A stretch of DNA of 64,000 nt from assembly GCF_900114265.1 (NCBI RefSeq), contig NZ_FPKV01000001.1, forward strand, positions 124,001-188,000, read 5' to 3'. The position numbers and the translations under genes were made by a program. The notes under the pieces are model-generated. The model saw only the letters and a list, made by a program, of their open reading frames with translations. It did no database searches and had not been told where the DNA came from. Positions 8,382-16,238 of this stretch are shown piece by piece. Every line of letters begins with the position of its first letter. Positions within the stretch are counted from its first letter, which is position 1. Origin of the DNA: Flaviramulus basaltis (lineage in GTDB: Bacteria; Bacteroidota; Bacteroidia; Flavobacteriales; Flavobacteriaceae).

Positions 8382-9491
8382 TTATAAAGAATCTATTACA
8401 CCACTTAAACGTACAGTAATATCTTCTATACTACCAACACCATCAACACCAAAATATTTATCTTGAGCTGAATAGTAATCTTTTAAGATAGCTGTTTTGT
8501 CGTAATATTCTTTAATTCTATTACGTATTATCGACTCGTCTGCATCATCTTTTCTTCCACTAGTTTTCCCTCTTTCAAGTAAACGTTTTACCAGTATTTC
8601 ATCATCAACTTCTAAGGCAATCATCGCATTTATTTGCGAATCTTTACCATCCATTAATTTATCTAAAGCATCAGCTTGTGCATTAGTTCGTGGAAAACCA
8701 TCAAAGATAAAACCTTTAGCATCAGCATTTTTTTCAACTTCAGCATTAAGCATGTCAATAGTTACTTGGTCTGGAACTAATTCGCCTTTATCCATATAAG
8801 ATTTAGCTAACATGCCTAAAGCGGTTTCGTTTTTAATATTAAATCTAAAAACATCGCCTGTAGAGATATGCACTAAATTATATTTCTCTTTTAAAAAATT
8901 TGCTTGTGTTCCTTTTCCAGCTCCTGGAGGGCCAAATAGCACCAAGTTTGTCATGTGTTGTGTTTCTTTTATTTGATATACTTCAGGCAAATTTCTTCCC
9001 AACCCATCATAATCTAAACCGTAGCCTACTATAAATTTGTTTGGAATTTCTATACCTATATAATGTAATTTAAAATCTTTTTTATAAGCTTCTGGCTTGT
9101 AAAATAGCGTTGCTATTTTTAACGCTTTTACATTTTCATTTTTAAAAATTCTATGAACCTCAGCTAGCGTATTTCCAGTATCAATAATATCTTCTAAAAT
9201 AACTACAGTACGACCTGTTAAATCTTGTGTAAGTCCAATTAAACGCTGAATATCTTCAGTAGACTTAACCCCTTCATAAGATGCTAATTTTATAAAAGTC
9301 ACCTCGCATGGTTTTGGGTATTTTTTCGCAAAATCGCTTACAACCATAAACGAGCCATTTAAAATTCCAACAAAAACAGGGATTTCATCGCCAATATCAT
9401 TAGCAACTTCAAGGGCTAACCGCTGCATAGCTTCGTCAATTTGCTTTGCAGAAATAAATGGTTTAAAATATTTGTCGTGTAGCTTTATCAC
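8382..9491 (-). CDS. Fused hypoxanthine phosphoribosyltransferase-adenylate kinase
   Basis: One uninterrupted 369-residue frame joins two purine enzymes. Residues 1-176 are a complete hypoxanthine phosphoribosyltransferase (PRPP-binding motif VVILEDIIDTGNT at 97-108; C-terminal GYGLDYDGLGRNLPEVY). Residues 180-369 are a complete adenylate kinase starting at Met180 (P-loop GPPGAGKGT at 187-195, GFPRT, and a short lid with RGKTSGRKDD). The linker is only about four residues. Hpt salvages hypoxanthine/guanine to IMP/GMP; Adk balances AMP, ADP and ATP. The ATG of Met180 (8952-8954) could also start free Adk. The gene is divergent from purK, with its own -7 box at 9513-9520. Confidence 0.93.
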   Translation of the reverse strand: MIKLHDKYFKPFISAKQIDEAMQRLALEVANDIGDEIPVFVGILNGSFMVVSDFAKKYPKPCEVTFIKLASYEGVKSTEDIQRLIGLTQDLTGRTVVILEDIIDTGNTLAEVHRIFKNENVKALKIATLFYKPEAYKKDFKLHYIGIEIPNKFIVGYGLDYDGLGRNLPEVYQIKETQHMTNLVLFGPPGAGKGTQANFLKEKYNLVHISTGDVFRFNIKNETALGMLAKSYMDKGELVPDQVTIDMLNAEVEKNADAKGFIFDGFPRTNAQADALDKLMDGKDSQINAMIALEVDDEILVKRLLERGKTSGRKDDADESIIRNRIKEYYDKTAILKDYYSAQDKYFGVDGVGSIEDITVRLSGVIDSL

Positions 9492-9512
9492 GGGTCTTAA
9501 TTTTTAAAGTCG

Positions 9513-9520
9513 CAAAGATA
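9513..9520 (-). promoter_or_regulatory. Promoter -7 box of hpt-adk
   Basis: On the minus strand TATCTTTG matches the Bacteroidota -7 consensus TAnnTTTG, about 21 bases upstream of the start codon. I do not see a convincing -33 TTG. Confidence 0.6.
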
Positions 9521-9585
9521 ATCAATAGATTGCCTAATACCAGTTTTTTGATTTATGATTTAGGAACTATTTTAAGATTTAAGTG

Positions 9586-9593
9586 TATTTTTG
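9586..9593 (+). promoter_or_regulatory. Promoter -7 box of purK-purE
   Basis: TATTTTTG matches TAnnTTTG and lies 32 bases before the purK ATG at 9626. It supports that ATG over the longer frame starting at 9530, which would begin upstream of the promoter. Confidence 0.65.
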
Positions 9594-9625
9594 CGTATCT
9601 TAAATGTGTTATCAGCAATAAAAAC

Positions 9626-10783
9626 ATGACAAACTATTTTTCTTCAAATTTTAAACTTGGTATTCTTGGTGGTGGTCAATTAGGTAAAATGCTGCTCTAT
9701 AATACCAGAAAATTCGATATTTATACCTGTGTTTTAGAGTCAAGCAATGAGGCTCCTTGCAAAATTGCTTGTGACGAGTTCCACTTAGGTGATTTAATGA
9801 ATTATGACGACGTTTATAATTTTGGAAAACAAGTTGATGTTTTAACTATTGAAATAGAAAACGTAAATGTTAATGCTTTAGAAACCCTTGAAAAAGAAGG
9901 TGTAAAAGTATATCCATCATCAAAATCTTTAAAAATTATACAAAACAAAGCGAAACAAAAATTGTTTTATGTTGATAACGATTTACCAACAGCACCGTTT
10001 TCTCGCTTTGCATATACTTCTGAAATAGAAGAAGCTATTAATCACGGTGGTTTATCTTTTCCTTTTGTTTGGAAAAGTGCTCAGTTTGGATATGATGGCA
10101 CAGGTGTAAAAATTGTAAAAGCAATTCAAGATTTAGAAGGCTTACCAAATGTAGAATGTATTGCAGAAAAACTAGTGCCTTTTAAAAATGAATTGGCTGT
10201 TATTGTTGCTCGAAATCCATCAGGTGAAACCAAAACATTTCCAGTAGTTGAAATGGAATTTCATCCTGAAGCCAATCAAGTAGAATATGTTATTTGTCCT
10301 GCTAGAATTCCGGATGATGTTGCAAAAAAGGCCGAAGATATTGCATTAAAAACTTCACAAGCTTTCAGCCATGTTGGATTGTTAGCTGTTGAAATGTTTC
10401 AAACTCAAGATGATCAAATTTTAATTAATGAAGTTGCTCCAAGACCACATAATTCTGGACATCAAACCATAGAAGCAAGTTACACATCACAATTTGAACA
10501 ACATATTAGAGCTATACTGAATTTGCCTTTGGGAAAAACTGATAGCAAAGCTGGAGGCGTAATGGTAAATTTAGTTGGAGCAGAAGGGTTTTCTGGCGAT
10601 GTTATTTATGAAAATATAGAAACCATTATGAAAATGGATGGTGTTACTCCTCATATATATGGCAAAAAGCAAACACGTCCATTTAGAAAAATGGGACATG
10701 TAACTATTGTAAATGAAGATTTAGGAGAAGCTAGAAGAATTGCAGAAGAAGTTAAAAAGACAATTAAAGTAATAAGTAAATAG
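9626..10783 (+). CDS. purK: 5-(carboxyamino)imidazole ribonucleotide synthase
   Basis: A 385-residue ATP-grasp enzyme that carboxylates AIR to N5-CAIR in de novo purine synthesis. It opens with the family motif KLGILGGGQLGKML, has the ATP-grasp segments PFVWKSAQFGYDGTGV and VPFKNELAVIVAR, and the C-terminal signature NEVAPRPHNSGHQTIEA. The frame is open back to 9530, but the ATG at 9626 begins just before the conserved N-terminus and lies after the -7 box. purE follows two bases after the stop, so purKE is one operon. Confidence 0.95.
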   Translation: MTNYFSSNFKLGILGGGQLGKMLLYNTRKFDIYTCVLESSNEAPCKIACDEFHLGDLMNYDDVYNFGKQVDVLTIEIENVNVNALETLEKEGVKVYPSSKSLKIIQNKAKQKLFYVDNDLPTAPFSRFAYTSEIEEAINHGGLSFPFVWKSAQFGYDGTGVKIVKAIQDLEGLPNVECIAEKLVPFKNELAVIVARNPSGETKTFPVVEMEFHPEANQVEYVICPARIPDDVAKKAEDIALKTSQAFSHVGLLAVEMFQTQDDQILINEVAPRPHNSGHQTIEASYTSQFEQHIRAILNLPLGKTDSKAGGVMVNLVGAEGFSGDVIYENIETIMKMDGVTPHIYGKKQTRPFRKMGHVTIVNEDLGEARRIAEEVKKTIKVISK

Positions 10784-10785
10784 TT

Positions 10786-11268
10786 ATGAGTAAAGTTGGA
10801 GTTATTATGGGAAGCAAAAGCGACTTGCCAGTTATGCAAGATGCCATAGATATTTTAAATGGGTTTGACATTCAAGTTGAAGTCGATATCGTTTCAGCAC
10901 ACAGAACCCCAGAAAAATTGTTTGATTATGGTAAACATGCACATACTAGAGGTTTTTCGGTAATTATTGCAGGTGCTGGTGGCGCTGCGCATTTACCCGG
11001 AATGATTGCTTCATTATCTCCTCTTCCAATAATTGGTGTTCCTGTAAAAAGCAGTAATTCTATTGATGGCTGGGATTCTGTTTTATCTATTTTACAAATG
11101 CCTGGTGGTGTACCTGTTGCAACTGTAGCTCTAAACGGAGCAAAAAATGCAGGAATTTTAGCAGCTCAAATTATTGGCTCTAGCGATAAATGTGTTCTAG
11201 ATAAAATTATTGCTTACAAAGAAGGCTTAAAAATAAAGGTAAACGAATCTGCTAAAGATTTAAAATGA
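10786..11268 (+). CDS. purE: 5-(carboxyamino)imidazole ribonucleotide mutase
   Basis: A 160-residue class I PurE, which converts N5-CAIR to CAIR, the step after PurK. Motifs: GVIMGSKSDLPVM at the N-terminus, VDIVSAHRTPEKLFDYG, IAGAGGAAHLPGM and GVPVKSSNSIDGWDS. It is co-transcribed with purK and followed at once by a strong terminator. Confidence 0.96.
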   Translation: MSKVGVIMGSKSDLPVMQDAIDILNGFDIQVEVDIVSAHRTPEKLFDYGKHAHTRGFSVIIAGAGGAAHLPGMIASLSPLPIIGVPVKSSNSIDGWDSVLSILQMPGGVPVATVALNGAKNAGILAAQIIGSSDKCVLDKIIAYKEGLKIKVNESAKDLK

Positions 11269-11298
11269 AAAAAGCCCCAAAATAAATCAGGGCTTTTC
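11269..11298 (+). terminator. Terminator of purKE
   Basis: Stem AAAAGCCC (11270-11277) with GGGCTTTT (11290-11297), a 12-base loop, and a T-rich right arm, starting directly after the purE stop codon. Confidence 0.8.
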
Positions 11299-11419
11299 AG
11301 CTATTAACAAATAATTCTCATGAGTTAGTCACTCTGTAAAAAATTGTCGGCTGCAAACTTATAAAAATTCTACTATGCATACATAGTGAAATTTCATTTT
11401 TAACACATTATCATACAAA

Positions 11420-13465
11420 ATGACAAAAAATCCATTAAATAATTCATATAATACTAATTATAGTACCGCTCCATTCTCGAAAATTAAAAATGACGACTTC
11501 TTACCAGCATTTAAACAAGCTATAAAAGAAGCTAAATCGGAAATTGATACTATCGTAAACAATAATGAAGCTCCAACTTTCAAAAACACTATTGAAGCTT
11601 TAGACTTTTCTGGAGAACAATTAGATAGAATTTCAAGTATATTTTTCAATTTAAATTCAGCAGAAACCAACGACACTATTCAAAAAATAGCACAAGAAGT
11701 TTCTCCTTTATTATCAGAATTCAGTAATGATATTTCTTTAAATGAAGATTTATTTAAACGTGTAAAAACAATTTATGATTCTAAAAGTGATCTAGAATTA
11801 AATACTGAACAAGAAACGCTTCTTGATAAAAAATATAAAAGCTTTTCAAGAAACGGTGCTAATTTACCAGAAGACAAAAAACTTCAACTTAGAGAGATTG
11901 ATAAAAAATTAAGCCAATTAAAATTAAAATTTGGTGAAAATGTATTAGCCGAAACCAACAAGTTTGAAATGCTAATTACTGATGAAACAGACTTATCTGG
12001 TTTACCAGAAGGTACAAAAGAAGCCGCTAAACAATTGGCAGAATCTAAAGACAAAGAAGGCTGGTTATTCACATTAGATTATCCAAGCTATATTCCATTT
12101 ATAACTTATGCCGATAATCGTGAATTAAGAAAAAAACTAGCACTTGCAGCAGGCGCAAAAGCCTTTAAAGGTGACAAACTAGACAACCAAAATAATGTTT
12201 TAGACATTGTAAAATTAAGACATCAACGTGCTAATTTATTAGGCTACAAAACTCATGCACATTTTGTCCTAGAAGAACGTATGGCTGAGACTCCAGAAAA
12301 AGTTTCAGCATTTTTAAATGAATTGTTAGAAAAAGCAAAACCAGCTTCCGAACAAGAATTTACAAATCTTGAAAACTTCGCAAAAGATTTAGATGGCATT
12401 GACCATTTAGAAAAATGGGATGGTTCTTATTATTCAGAAAAATTGAAACAAAAACTTTTCAATCTTGATGACGAGCTTTTAAAACCGTATTTCAAGTTAG
12501 AAAATGTAATTGATGGCGCATTTACCGTGGCCAATAAGTTATTCGATTTAAACTTTGAGAAAATTGATACCATTGATAAATACCACGATGATGTTTTAAC
12601 CTATAAAGTTACAGACAATAAAGGTGATTTAGTTTCTATTTTTTATGCCGATTTTTTCCCAAGATCAGGAAAACGTAATGGTGCGTGGATGACATCTTAT
12701 AAACCACAGTACATTAAAAATAATGAGAATAGCAGACCTCATATCTCTATAGTTTGCAATTTTACAAAGCCAACAAAAACAAAACCCTCATTATTAACTT
12801 TTAACGAAGTTACCACTTTGTTTCACGAGTTTGGTCATGCCCTTCACGGTATGTTAGCGAACACTACTTATCCTAGTTTATCTGGAACTAGCGTGTATTG
12901 GGATTTTGTAGAATTACCAAGTCAGGTTTTAGAAAATTGGTGTTACGAAAAAGAAGCTTTAGAACTTTTTGCTAAACATTACGAAACTGGAGATATTATC
13001 CCGATGGATTTAGTAGAGAAGATAAAAGAATCAGCAACCTTTCATGAAGGCATGCAAACGTTGCGTCAAATTAGCTTTGGTTTGTTAGATATGAGTTGGC
13101 ACGCTATTGAGTCGCCAGAAACAATTACATCTGTAAAAGAACATGAAAACAAAGCTTTTGAAGGCACTAAACTCTATCCAGATGTTGTAGAAAATTGTAT
13201 GAGTACCTCATTTTCTCATATTTTTCAAGGTGGTTATTCATCTGGTTACTACAGTTACAAATGGGCTGAAGTTTTAGATGCCGATGCGTTTGAATACTTT
13301 TTAGAAGAAGGTATTTTCAATAAAACTGTTGCTAATAAATTTAAAGACAATGTGCTTTCTAAAGGTGGAACTGAAAACCCAATGACGCTTTACAAACGTT
13401 TTAGAGGACAGGAACCAAAACCTGAAGCGTTGTTGAAGAGAGCTGGGTTGATAGAATCAAATTAG
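11420..13465 (+). CDS. M3 family metallopeptidase (peptidyl-dipeptidase Dcp / oligopeptidase A type)
   Basis: A 681-residue M3 zinc peptidase without a signal peptide, of usual length for Dcp or oligopeptidase A. The zinc motif HEFGH is at 469-473 (TTLFHEFGHALHGML), and the conserved C-terminal regions SFSHIFQGGYSSGYYSYKWAEVLDADAF and YKRFRGQEPKPEALLKRAG are present. It degrades short peptides in the cytoplasm; this lineage is usually annotated as Dcp, but the sequence alone does not separate the two activities. It has its own terminator downstream. Confidence 0.93.
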   Translation: MTKNPLNNSYNTNYSTAPFSKIKNDDFLPAFKQAIKEAKSEIDTIVNNNEAPTFKNTIEALDFSGEQLDRISSIFFNLNSAETNDTIQKIAQEVSPLLSEFSNDISLNEDLFKRVKTIYDSKSDLELNTEQETLLDKKYKSFSRNGANLPEDKKLQLREIDKKLSQLKLKFGENVLAETNKFEMLITDETDLSGLPEGTKEAAKQLAESKDKEGWLFTLDYPSYIPFITYADNRELRKKLALAAGAKAFKGDKLDNQNNVLDIVKLRHQRANLLGYKTHAHFVLEERMAETPEKVSAFLNELLEKAKPASEQEFTNLENFAKDLDGIDHLEKWDGSYYSEKLKQKLFNLDDELLKPYFKLENVIDGAFTVANKLFDLNFEKIDTIDKYHDDVLTYKVTDNKGDLVSIFYADFFPRSGKRNGAWMTSYKPQYIKNNENSRPHISIVCNFTKPTKTKPSLLTFNEVTTLFHEFGHALHGMLANTTYPSLSGTSVYWDFVELPSQVLENWCYEKEALELFAKHYETGDIIPMDLVEKIKESATFHEGMQTLRQISFGLLDMSWHAIESPETITSVKEHENKAFEGTKLYPDVVENCMSTSFSHIFQGGYSSGYYSYKWAEVLDADAFEYFLEEGIFNKTVANKFKDNVLSKGGTENPMTLYKRFRGQEPKPEALLKRAGLIESN

Positions 13466-13472
13466 AATTTTT

Positions 13473-13501
13473 AAAGGTTTAAGATTAAAACTTAAACCTT
13501 T
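13473..13501 (+). terminator. Terminator of the M3 peptidase gene
   Basis: Perfect 11-bp stem AAAGGTTTAAG / CTTAAACCTTT around a 7-base loop, followed by ATTTTTA. Confidence 0.75.
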
Positions 13502-13514
13502 ATTTTTAAAATAA

Positions 13515-13536
13515 ACTTTCAATAATTATTGAAAGT
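13515..13536. promoter_or_regulatory. Operator O1: inverted repeat before the GbsR/MarR gene
   Basis: Perfect palindrome ACTTTCA-N8-TGAAAGT, which extends to 26 bp of symmetry (13513-13538). The TTG at 13529-13531 inside its right half is placed 18 bases before the -7 box, so a protein bound here would cover the -33 region. The same pattern with the same spacing recurs at 14080-14101. Confidence 0.75.
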
Positions 13537-13557
13537 TTAAAAATTATTATATATTTG
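13529..13557 (+). promoter_or_regulatory. Promoter of the GbsR/MarR operon
   Basis: TTG at 13529-13531, 18 bases, then TATATTTG at 13550-13557, matching the Bacteroidota pattern TTG-N17-23-TAnnTTTG. Only four bases separate the box from the ATG at 13562, so the mRNA is probably leaderless or nearly so. Confidence 0.7.
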
Positions 13558-13561
13558 TACT

Positions 13562-14065
13562 ATGAATTACGAAGAAGCTAAAATCAAATTTATTAGTACT
13601 TGGGGAAGTTTAGGTACACTTTGGGGAATAAATAAAGCCATGGCTCAAATTCAGGCACTGCTTTTTTTATCTACTAAACCTCTTTCTATGGAAGAGATTA
13701 TGGAAGAATTAAAAATTTCTCGTGGTAATACCAGCATGAACTTACGCCAATTAATGGATTGGGGAATTGTAACAAAAGAGATTATTCCAGGAGAACGTAA
13801 AGAGTTTTTTACTACCGAAAAAGATGTACAAGAATTAGCAAGAATTGTTGCTAAAGAACGTAGCAGAAGAGAAATAAAACCTGTTATAAAAGTTTTAAGA
13901 GACGTTTCTTCTATTGAAGATGACGGCACAAAAAAAACTAAAGAACTCATAAAACAAACAAAAGCTTTACACGATTTAACTGAAACCGCTGATGCTATGA
14001 TTAATAAATTAGTAAATCAAGAACAAAACTGGGTAACTAAATCTTTACTTAAATTATTCAAATAA
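13562..14065 (+). CDS. GbsR/MarR family transcriptional regulator
   Basis: A 167-residue winged-helix regulator. The N-terminal part (SLGTLWGINKAMAQIQALLF) and the HTH (KPLSMEEIMEELKISRGNTSMNLRQLMDWGIV) are typical of the GbsR branch of the MarR superfamily, and a helical C-terminal dimer region follows. Its gene is preceded by a perfect inverted repeat over the promoter and followed by a second copy before the next gene, so it is likely an autoregulator that also controls the small membrane protein and epimerase genes downstream. The signal it responds to is not visible. Confidence 0.9.
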   Translation: MNYEEAKIKFISTWGSLGTLWGINKAMAQIQALLFLSTKPLSMEEIMEELKISRGNTSMNLRQLMDWGIVTKEIIPGERKEFFTTEKDVQELARIVAKERSRREIKPVIKVLRDVSSIEDDGTKKTKELIKQTKALHDLTETADAMINKLVNQEQNWVTKSLLKLFK

Positions 14066-14079
14066 AAAATTTAAATATT

Positions 14080-14101
14080 ACTTTCAATATTTTCTGAAAG
14101 T
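14080..14101. promoter_or_regulatory. Operator O2: second copy of the ACTTTCA-N8-TGAAAGT inverted repeat
   Basis: Same half-sites and same 8-base spacer length as O1, with a different spacer sequence. It lies between the regulator stop codon and the ATG at 14117. No exact TAnnTTTG box was seen between it and that gene. Confidence 0.7.
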
Positions 14102-14116
14102 TTAAAATATACAAAA

Positions 14117-14494
14117 ATGAAAATCATGCACTACCTAAACTTTACAATATATCTTTTAAGTTTATTATTCTCCTTTTTTGAATACGTTAATAACAAAAAT
14201 TCTATTGGCATAAGTATTATAACACTTTACATCCTCTTAGGCATAACACAGCCTATTTTAGCATTTGTTGTACTCTTTATTATAGATTGGTCAAATAAAA
14301 ATCAAATTAAATTTGTAAAACGCTATTGGACATTTGTCATCCTATTTTTTATTATAGCGTATAGTATTAGCATATTTGAATTTGAATTCCTGATGAATGC
14401 AATATCAATAATCCCTTTTTGTATTTCTATTTATTTTATTTATGTAACTTATAAATATCAAAAAAATGAAAATAATTGTAATTGCGGGAGGTAG
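14117..14494 (+). CDS. Small integral membrane protein, unknown function
   Basis: A 125-residue protein with about four predicted membrane helices (LNFTIYLLSLLFSFF; a helix near 33-56; FVILFFIIAYSISIF; ISIIPFCISIYFIYV) and a short basic, cysteine-containing tail (NCNCGR). I do not recognise the family. It starts 16 bases after operator O2 and overlaps the next gene by 29 bases, so it is probably expressed with it under the GbsR-type regulator. Confidence 0.6.
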   Translation: MKIMHYLNFTIYLLSLLFSFFEYVNNKNSIGISIITLYILLGITQPILAFVVLFIIDWSNKNQIKFVKRYWTFVILFFIIAYSISIFEFEFLMNAISIIPFCISIYFIYVTYKYQKNENNCNCGR

Positions 14495-15368
14495 TGGATT
14501 TCTTGGCCAAGTGCTTAAAGCTTATTTTAGAAAAAAGGGATACATAGTAAAAATACTAACCCGAAATCCTAAGAAAGAAAATGATGTTTATTGGAACGCA
14601 AAAGATTTGGAAAAATGGACCGAAGAATTAGAAAACATAGAGGCCTTAATAAACCTAACAGGTAAATCTGTTGATTGTAGATATACAATAAAAAACAAAA
14701 GATTAATTTATGATTCTCGTATTGATTCTACAAATATTCTAGGCTTAGCAATAAACCTATGCCAAAATCCTCCTAAAGTTTGGATTAATATGTCAACAGC
14801 TACTATTTACAAACATTCTTTGGAAAAAGAAATGACCGAAGAAAACGGAGAAACAGGCAATGATTTTTCAATGAATATTGCAAAATCTTGGGAAAAAGTA
14901 TTTAACTCTATAAACAACATTAAAACAAGAAAAATCATAATTAGAACATCCATTGTTTTAGGTAAACATGGTGGAGCAATTATTCCATTAACGAAATTAA
15001 CAAATCTAGGTTTAGGGGGAAAACAAGGTTTTGGAAATCAAAAACTAAGCTGGATTCATGAAGAAGACTTTTCGAGAGCTATTGAATTTTTAATTACGAA
15101 CAAAAACTTAAACGGTGTATTTAACCTATCTGTCCCAAAACCAACAGACAATTCAACCCTAATGAAATCATTAAGAAACATATTAAAAATTCCTTTTGGA
15201 ATCTCTCATCCAAAACTATTATTAGAATTGGGGGCAAAAATTATTGGAACAGAAACTGAATTAGTATTAAAAAGCAGAAATGTTATACCAAAACGATTAT
15301 TGGATAATGGTTTTTCTTTTAAATTTAAAAATATTAAAGCCGCGTTAGATGATTTATTAATCAAATAA
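14466..15368 (+). CDS. TIGR01777 family NAD-dependent epimerase-like protein
   Basis: A 300-residue extended SDR of the YfcH/TIGR01777 type: N-terminal nucleotide-binding motif IAGGSGFLGQVL, then EALINLTGKSVDCRY, SRIDSTNILG, MSTATIYK, IIRTSIVLGKHGG, and a C-terminal DUF1731-like region (FGISHPKLLLELGAKIIGTETELVLKSRNVIPKRLLDNGF). The substrate is unknown. It overlaps the small membrane protein by 29 bases and is followed after 49 bases by the sigma factor gene, which has its own -7 box. Confidence 0.87.
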   Translation: MKIIVIAGGSGFLGQVLKAYFRKKGYIVKILTRNPKKENDVYWNAKDLEKWTEELENIEALINLTGKSVDCRYTIKNKRLIYDSRIDSTNILGLAINLCQNPPKVWINMSTATIYKHSLEKEMTEENGETGNDFSMNIAKSWEKVFNSINNIKTRKIIIRTSIVLGKHGGAIIPLTKLTNLGLGGKQGFGNQKLSWIHEEDFSRAIEFLITNKNLNGVFNLSVPKPTDNSTLMKSLRNILKIPFGISHPKLLLELGAKIIGTETELVLKSRNVIPKRLLDNGFSFKFKNIKAALDDLLIK

Positions 15369-15387
15369 TAAATCCAATTTTTTACCT

Positions 15388-15395
15388 TATTTTTG
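15388..15395 (+). promoter_or_regulatory. Promoter -7 box of the sigma factor gene
   Basis: TATTTTTG, 22 bases before the ATG at 15418. No clear -33 element. Confidence 0.55.
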
Positions 15396-15417
15396 AGAAA
15401 AGAAAAATTGTTCAACA

Positions 15418-15972
15418 ATGCCCAACCATCAAATTAACCCTAATAAGTGGATCGATTTATATTCCGACTACTTATTTAACTACACTGTTTCTCGCGTTAG
15501 TGATAGAGAAATTGCTCAAGATTTGGTTCAAGATACTTTTTTGGCTGGTTTAAAATCTATGAAAAACTTTAAAGGAGAAGCTAGCGAACGTACTTGGCTT
15601 ATTTCAATTTTAAAGCGAAAAATTATTGACCATTACAGAAGAATAAATTCGAAGAAAGGAAAAGCAGAAGTACGTATTACATATAACGACGATTCTGAAA
15701 GCGAAGGCGACTGGTTAGAAGAGCGCGTTGCAGATCCTTTTGATAAAACAGCGGAAGATAGTATGGAAAACGAAGAACTTGCAGACGCTATACATAATTG
15801 TTTAAGCAAATTACCAGAGAAACAAGCTCAAGTTTTTAAAATGAAAACTATTCAAGGTTTTGAAACCGAAGTAATTTGTAATGAATTAAATATTACAGCG
15901 TCTAACCTTTGGGTTATCATCCATAGAGCACGTACCGCTATGGCTGCTTGCTTAAAAGAAAATTGGTTTTAA
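15418..15972 (+). CDS. ECF-type sigma-70 family RNA polymerase sigma factor
   Basis: A 184-residue sigma factor with region 2 (YLFNYTVSRVSDREIAQDLVQDTFLAGLKSM, then FKGEASERTWLISILKRKIIDHYRR) and region 4 (CLSKLPEKQAQVFKMKTIQGFETEVICNELNITASNLWVIIHRAR). It lacks regions 1 and 3, as expected of group 4 sigma factors. The stop at 15970-15972 is two bases before the ATG of a small zinc-finger protein that is probably its partner. The regulon is unknown. Confidence 0.93.
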   Translation: MPNHQINPNKWIDLYSDYLFNYTVSRVSDREIAQDLVQDTFLAGLKSMKNFKGEASERTWLISILKRKIIDHYRRINSKKGKAEVRITYNDDSESEGDWLEERVADPFDKTAEDSMENEELADAIHNCLSKLPEKQAQVFKMKTIQGFETEVICNELNITASNLWVIIHRARTAMAACLKENWF

Positions 15973-15974
15973 TT

Positions 15975-16238
15975 ATGAGTAAGATTAAGATGTTCATTCC
16001 TTGCAATGAAGCAAATCATGTGTGTGACAAAACACAATATAAAGAATCTACTTTGTGGGAAAAAATTAAGCTCAACTTACATTTAATATATTGTAAAGCT
16101 TGTAGAAAATACACAAAGAGCAACTCAAAACTAACGCACAGTATTAAAGTTTCAAATGTGGAATGCATGGACAAAAAATGTAAAGAAGCTATGAAAAAAA
16201 ACTTTGAAAAAGCTCTAAAAGACCAAATTAATCAATAA
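15975..16238 (+). CDS. Small zinc-finger (anti-sigma ZAS-like) protein
   Basis: An 87-residue protein with CNEANHVCDKTQYKESTLWEKIKLNLHL followed by HLIYCKACRKY, that is H-x3-C-x2-C, the zinc-coordinating pattern of ZAS anti-sigma factors. It has no membrane segment, so it would be a soluble regulator. The frame is open back to 15948, but the ATG at 15975 is the likely start, two bases after the sigma factor stop codon. The location supports a role as the cognate anti-sigma or redox/zinc partner. It ends in a 7-base overlap with the convergent UbiA-like gene. Confidence 0.8.
   Translation: MSKIKMFIPCNEANHVCDKTQYKESTLWEKIKLNLHLIYCKACRKYTKSNSKLTHSIKVSNVECMDKKCKEAMKKNFEKALKDQINQ

Noticed and set aside
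11372-11387. Inverted repeat ACTATG-CATA-CATAGT upstream of the M3 peptidase gene
   Set aside because: Short arms, no matched second copy and no clear promoter beside it; not enough to call an operator.
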